This document shows positions 7,066 through 8,362 of a stretch of DNA of 8,362 nt, piece after piece (the first letter of the stretch is position 1; the number at the start of each line of letters is the position of its first letter). The notes under the pieces were generated by a model that saw nothing but the letters and a program-made list of their open reading frames with translations, did no database searches and had not been told where the DNA came from. Origin of the DNA: Elusimicrobiota bacterium. Lineage in GTDB: Bacteria > Elusimicrobiota > Elusimicrobia > Elusimicrobiales > UBA9959. The stretch is from the NCBI GenBank assembly GCA_030639665.1, contig DAOWCC010000106.1, positions 1 through 8,362 of the forward strand, read 5' to 3'. Made by a program: the position numbers and the translations under genes.

Positions 7066-8178
7066 TCAGCTTCTCAATGGCATAACAATATAAAGAAGGT
7101 CTTTGTTTTTTAAAGACTCGATTATAATCGGCGTTGAAGAAGATGTAAGCTTAAAAACTATTTTTTTATCGCCGATACTTTTCAATATATCCATAATATA
7201 TTTGGGGTTAAAATTAATTTGAAAATCTTTCTCTTTATAATCAATATCCATTTCATCTTCAAAATCCATATTCTGAGAAGAAGATTTTACAATAAGAATA
7301 TTCTTTTTAAATTCATATTTCACCACGCCGTTTCTCTCATTGGAACAAATAACGGCTCTTTTTGTAATATCAAGCAGTTTTTGAGTATCCAAATCAACGG
7401 AAGTCTCGGGAGATTTTGGAATTATCTGCTCATAAGCGGGAAAATTTCCCTCTATCAACCTTGAAACAAAAACCGTTTTATTAATCTTAAAACCTATTTG
7501 ATTGGATGATAAGCCTATTAAAAATTCATCTTTATCGCTAAAGTCTGACGCTTTTATGAATTTAACAAGTTCATTAAGAATTTTTGAAGGCACTATAATT
7601 TTAAAATCTTGTTTTACTTTTATATCATTGTGTTTATTTATGGCAAGCCTTCTACCGTCAGTTGCCACCATTGAAAAAATCTTTTTCTCGGCCGTCCATA
7701 ATAATCCGTTTAAAAAATGTCTTTCATCTTCATTTGAAGCGGAGAAAATCGTTTTTTCAATCATTTCAGCCAATACCGGGGCTGAAATCTTAAAAGAGTT
7801 TGATTCATCCATATCGGGAATCACGGGATAATCAGCTTTGGGAAGACCTCCGACTTTAAACTTGGATTTCCCGCTGTTAATGGTGGTTTTATTGGCGCTA
7901 TCAACAGTTATTGAAATATCTTTATTGTTTTCCAGTGTATGAACTATTTCCATAAACTTCTTTATGGGAACTGTTACACTGCCTTCTTTTTCTATATCCA
8001 CTTTAATGAAATGTTTTATTGCCATTTCCAAATCGGTAAAAACAATTTTTAAACCTTCTTTTTTTGTTTCCATTAAAAAATTCTGCAAAATTGGAATTGT
8101 TCCCGTTTTAGATGAAACACCTGTTTGAATGGTTTGCAAACCCTTTAGAAGGTTTTCTTTATTACTATTTATTTTCAT
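7066..8178 (-). CDS. dnaN: DNA polymerase III beta subunit (sliding clamp)
   Basis: This is the ring-shaped dimer that encircles DNA and holds polymerase III and repair factors on it. The protein has 370 residues, close to the 366 of E. coli, so it is full length. The three clamp domains lie at about 1-118, 128-244 and 246-370. Motifs seen are GTIPILQNFLME (26-37, as in PTLPILGNLLL), the domain 2 signature MVATDGRRLAI (170-180), RLIEGNFPAYEQIIP (240-254), and the C-terminal YIVMPLRS, which is part of the hydrophobic protein-binding pocket. The upstream sequence reads AAGAGG followed at once by ATG ATG ATT ATG. The third ATG (8176-8178) is chosen because it sits 9 bases from the ribosome binding site and gives the usual MKI beginning; the first ATG at 8187 touches the site. 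It is the first visible gene of the replication cluster. dnaA is expected beyond the right edge, and recF does not follow. Confidence 0.97.
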   Translation of the reverse strand: MKINSNKENLLKGLQTIQTGVSSKTGTIPILQNFLMETKKEGLKIVFTDLEMAIKHFIKVDIEKEGSVTVPIKKFMEIVHTLENNKDISITVDSANKTTINSGKSKFKVGGLPKADYPVIPDMDESNSFKISAPVLAEMIEKTIFSASNEDERHFLNGLLWTAEKKIFSMVATDGRRLAINKHNDIKVKQDFKIIVPSKILNELVKFIKASDFSDKDEFLIGLSSNQIGFKINKTVFVSRLIEGNFPAYEQIIPKSPETSVDLDTQKLLDITKRAVICSNERNGVVKYEFKKNILIVKSSSQNMDFEDEMDIDYKEKDFQINFNPKYIMDILKSIGDKKIVFKLTSSSTPIIIESLKNKDLLYIVMPLRS

Positions 8179-8187
8179 AATCATCAT

Positions 8188-8193
8188 CCTCTT
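8188..8193 (-). promoter_or_regulatory. Ribosome binding site that decides the dnaN start
   Basis: On the minus strand this is AAGAGG immediately followed by ATGATGATTATG. The spacings to the three in-frame ATGs are 0, 3 and 9 bases. Only the last is in the normal range, so translation most likely starts at 8178. Confidence 0.7.
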
Positions 8194-8264
8194 ATATGTA
8201 CTTGTTATTTCTGTTAGTTCCGTTAATCATCATAGTATGGGTTTTCTAACAAATACTTTGATTT

Positions 8265-8273
8265 TTATTAACA
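8265..8273 (+). promoter_or_regulatory. DnaA-box-like site TTATTAACA
   Basis: It differs from the consensus TTATNCACA at one position, A instead of C at position 6. It lies about 90 bases upstream of the dnaN start in AT-rich DNA. One mismatch in nine is easily met by chance in such sequence, so the call depends on location and on the second site nearby. Confidence 0.3.
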
Positions 8274-8312
8274 CATTTAAGAAAAACAACAAAAAAACAC
8301 ACTTACAAACTG

Positions 8313-8321
8313 TTATCAACA
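8313..8321 (+). promoter_or_regulatory. DnaA-box-like site TTATCAACA
   Basis: It has the same orientation and the same single departure from TTATNCACA (A at position 6) as the site at 8265-8273, 48 bases away. The shared change could mean that DnaA in this organism prefers TTATNAACA, or it could be chance. Its 3' end overlaps the short hairpin at 8319-8331. Confidence 0.3.
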
Positions 8322-8362
8322 TCTTTGATGTGTTTTACCAACTGATATAGCACCTCATTAAA

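Larger units (their letters stand above)
8194..8362. other. AT-rich non-coding region upstream of dnaN, possible dnaA-dnaN spacer or part of the origin
   Basis: There is no credible gene in this stretch on either strand; the open frame across it on the plus strand is antisense to the start of dnaN and has no family features. It is richer in A and T than the coding regions, with runs of A or T such as the A7 at 8291-8297. It holds two near-matches to the DnaA box in the same orientation and a small perfect hairpin, ACATC-TTT-GATGT (8319-8331). I could not find a convincing promoter for dnaN here. Its position next to dnaN is what suggests an origin or dnaA spacer. Confidence 0.4.

Noticed and set aside
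8229..8234. TATGAT as a -10 box for dnaN on the minus strand
   Set aside because: There is no acceptable -35 at 16-18 bases. The nearest TTGTTA is only 12 bases away. dnaN may be transcribed from a promoter further upstream.

Overview
This is an AT-rich bacterial chromosome segment. Almost all of it can be read as housekeeping genes. I see no insertion sequence, prophage, CRISPR array, toxin-antitoxin pair, tRNA or rRNA. The gene content is what is normally found next to a chromosomal replication origin. The long insert in GyrB is of the kind common in Gram-negative lineages. I cannot assign a phylum from the sequence alone. An AT-rich anaerobic group such as Elusimicrobiota or a relative would fit, but that is a weak guess.

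On the minus strand, read from the right edge leftwards, there is a replication and topology cluster: dnaN (sliding clamp), a short DUF721/DciA-type gene (likely replicative helicase loader), gyrB and gyrA (DNA gyrase). A MarC-family membrane protein gene follows. Spacings are 3, 22, 48 and 47 bases with no clear terminator between them, so the five genes could be one transcription unit. The usual neighbour recF is missing between dnaN and dciA. The right edge (8194-8362) is a non-coding AT-rich stretch upstream of dnaN with two near-matches to the DnaA box. dnaA probably lies just beyond it, but it is not in view.

On the left, a plus-strand gene for a small protein with two ACT domains has its own good sigma70-type promoter. 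It converges tail-to-tail with marC, with 26 bases between them. It diverges from a minus-strand NifU/IscU-type iron-sulfur scaffold gene whose 3' end is cut off by the left edge, just where a BFD-like ferredoxin domain seems to begin.

The gene products fit together as follows. DnaN tethers the polymerase. DciA is expected to help load DnaB. GyrB and GyrA form the gyrase heterotetramer that removes positive supercoils ahead of the fork. The NifU, ACT and MarC genes have no obvious functional link to that cluster. I do not find a previously undescribed system here. The points most worth checking are the GyrA-box arrangement, the missing recF, and the possible origin sequence at the right edge.
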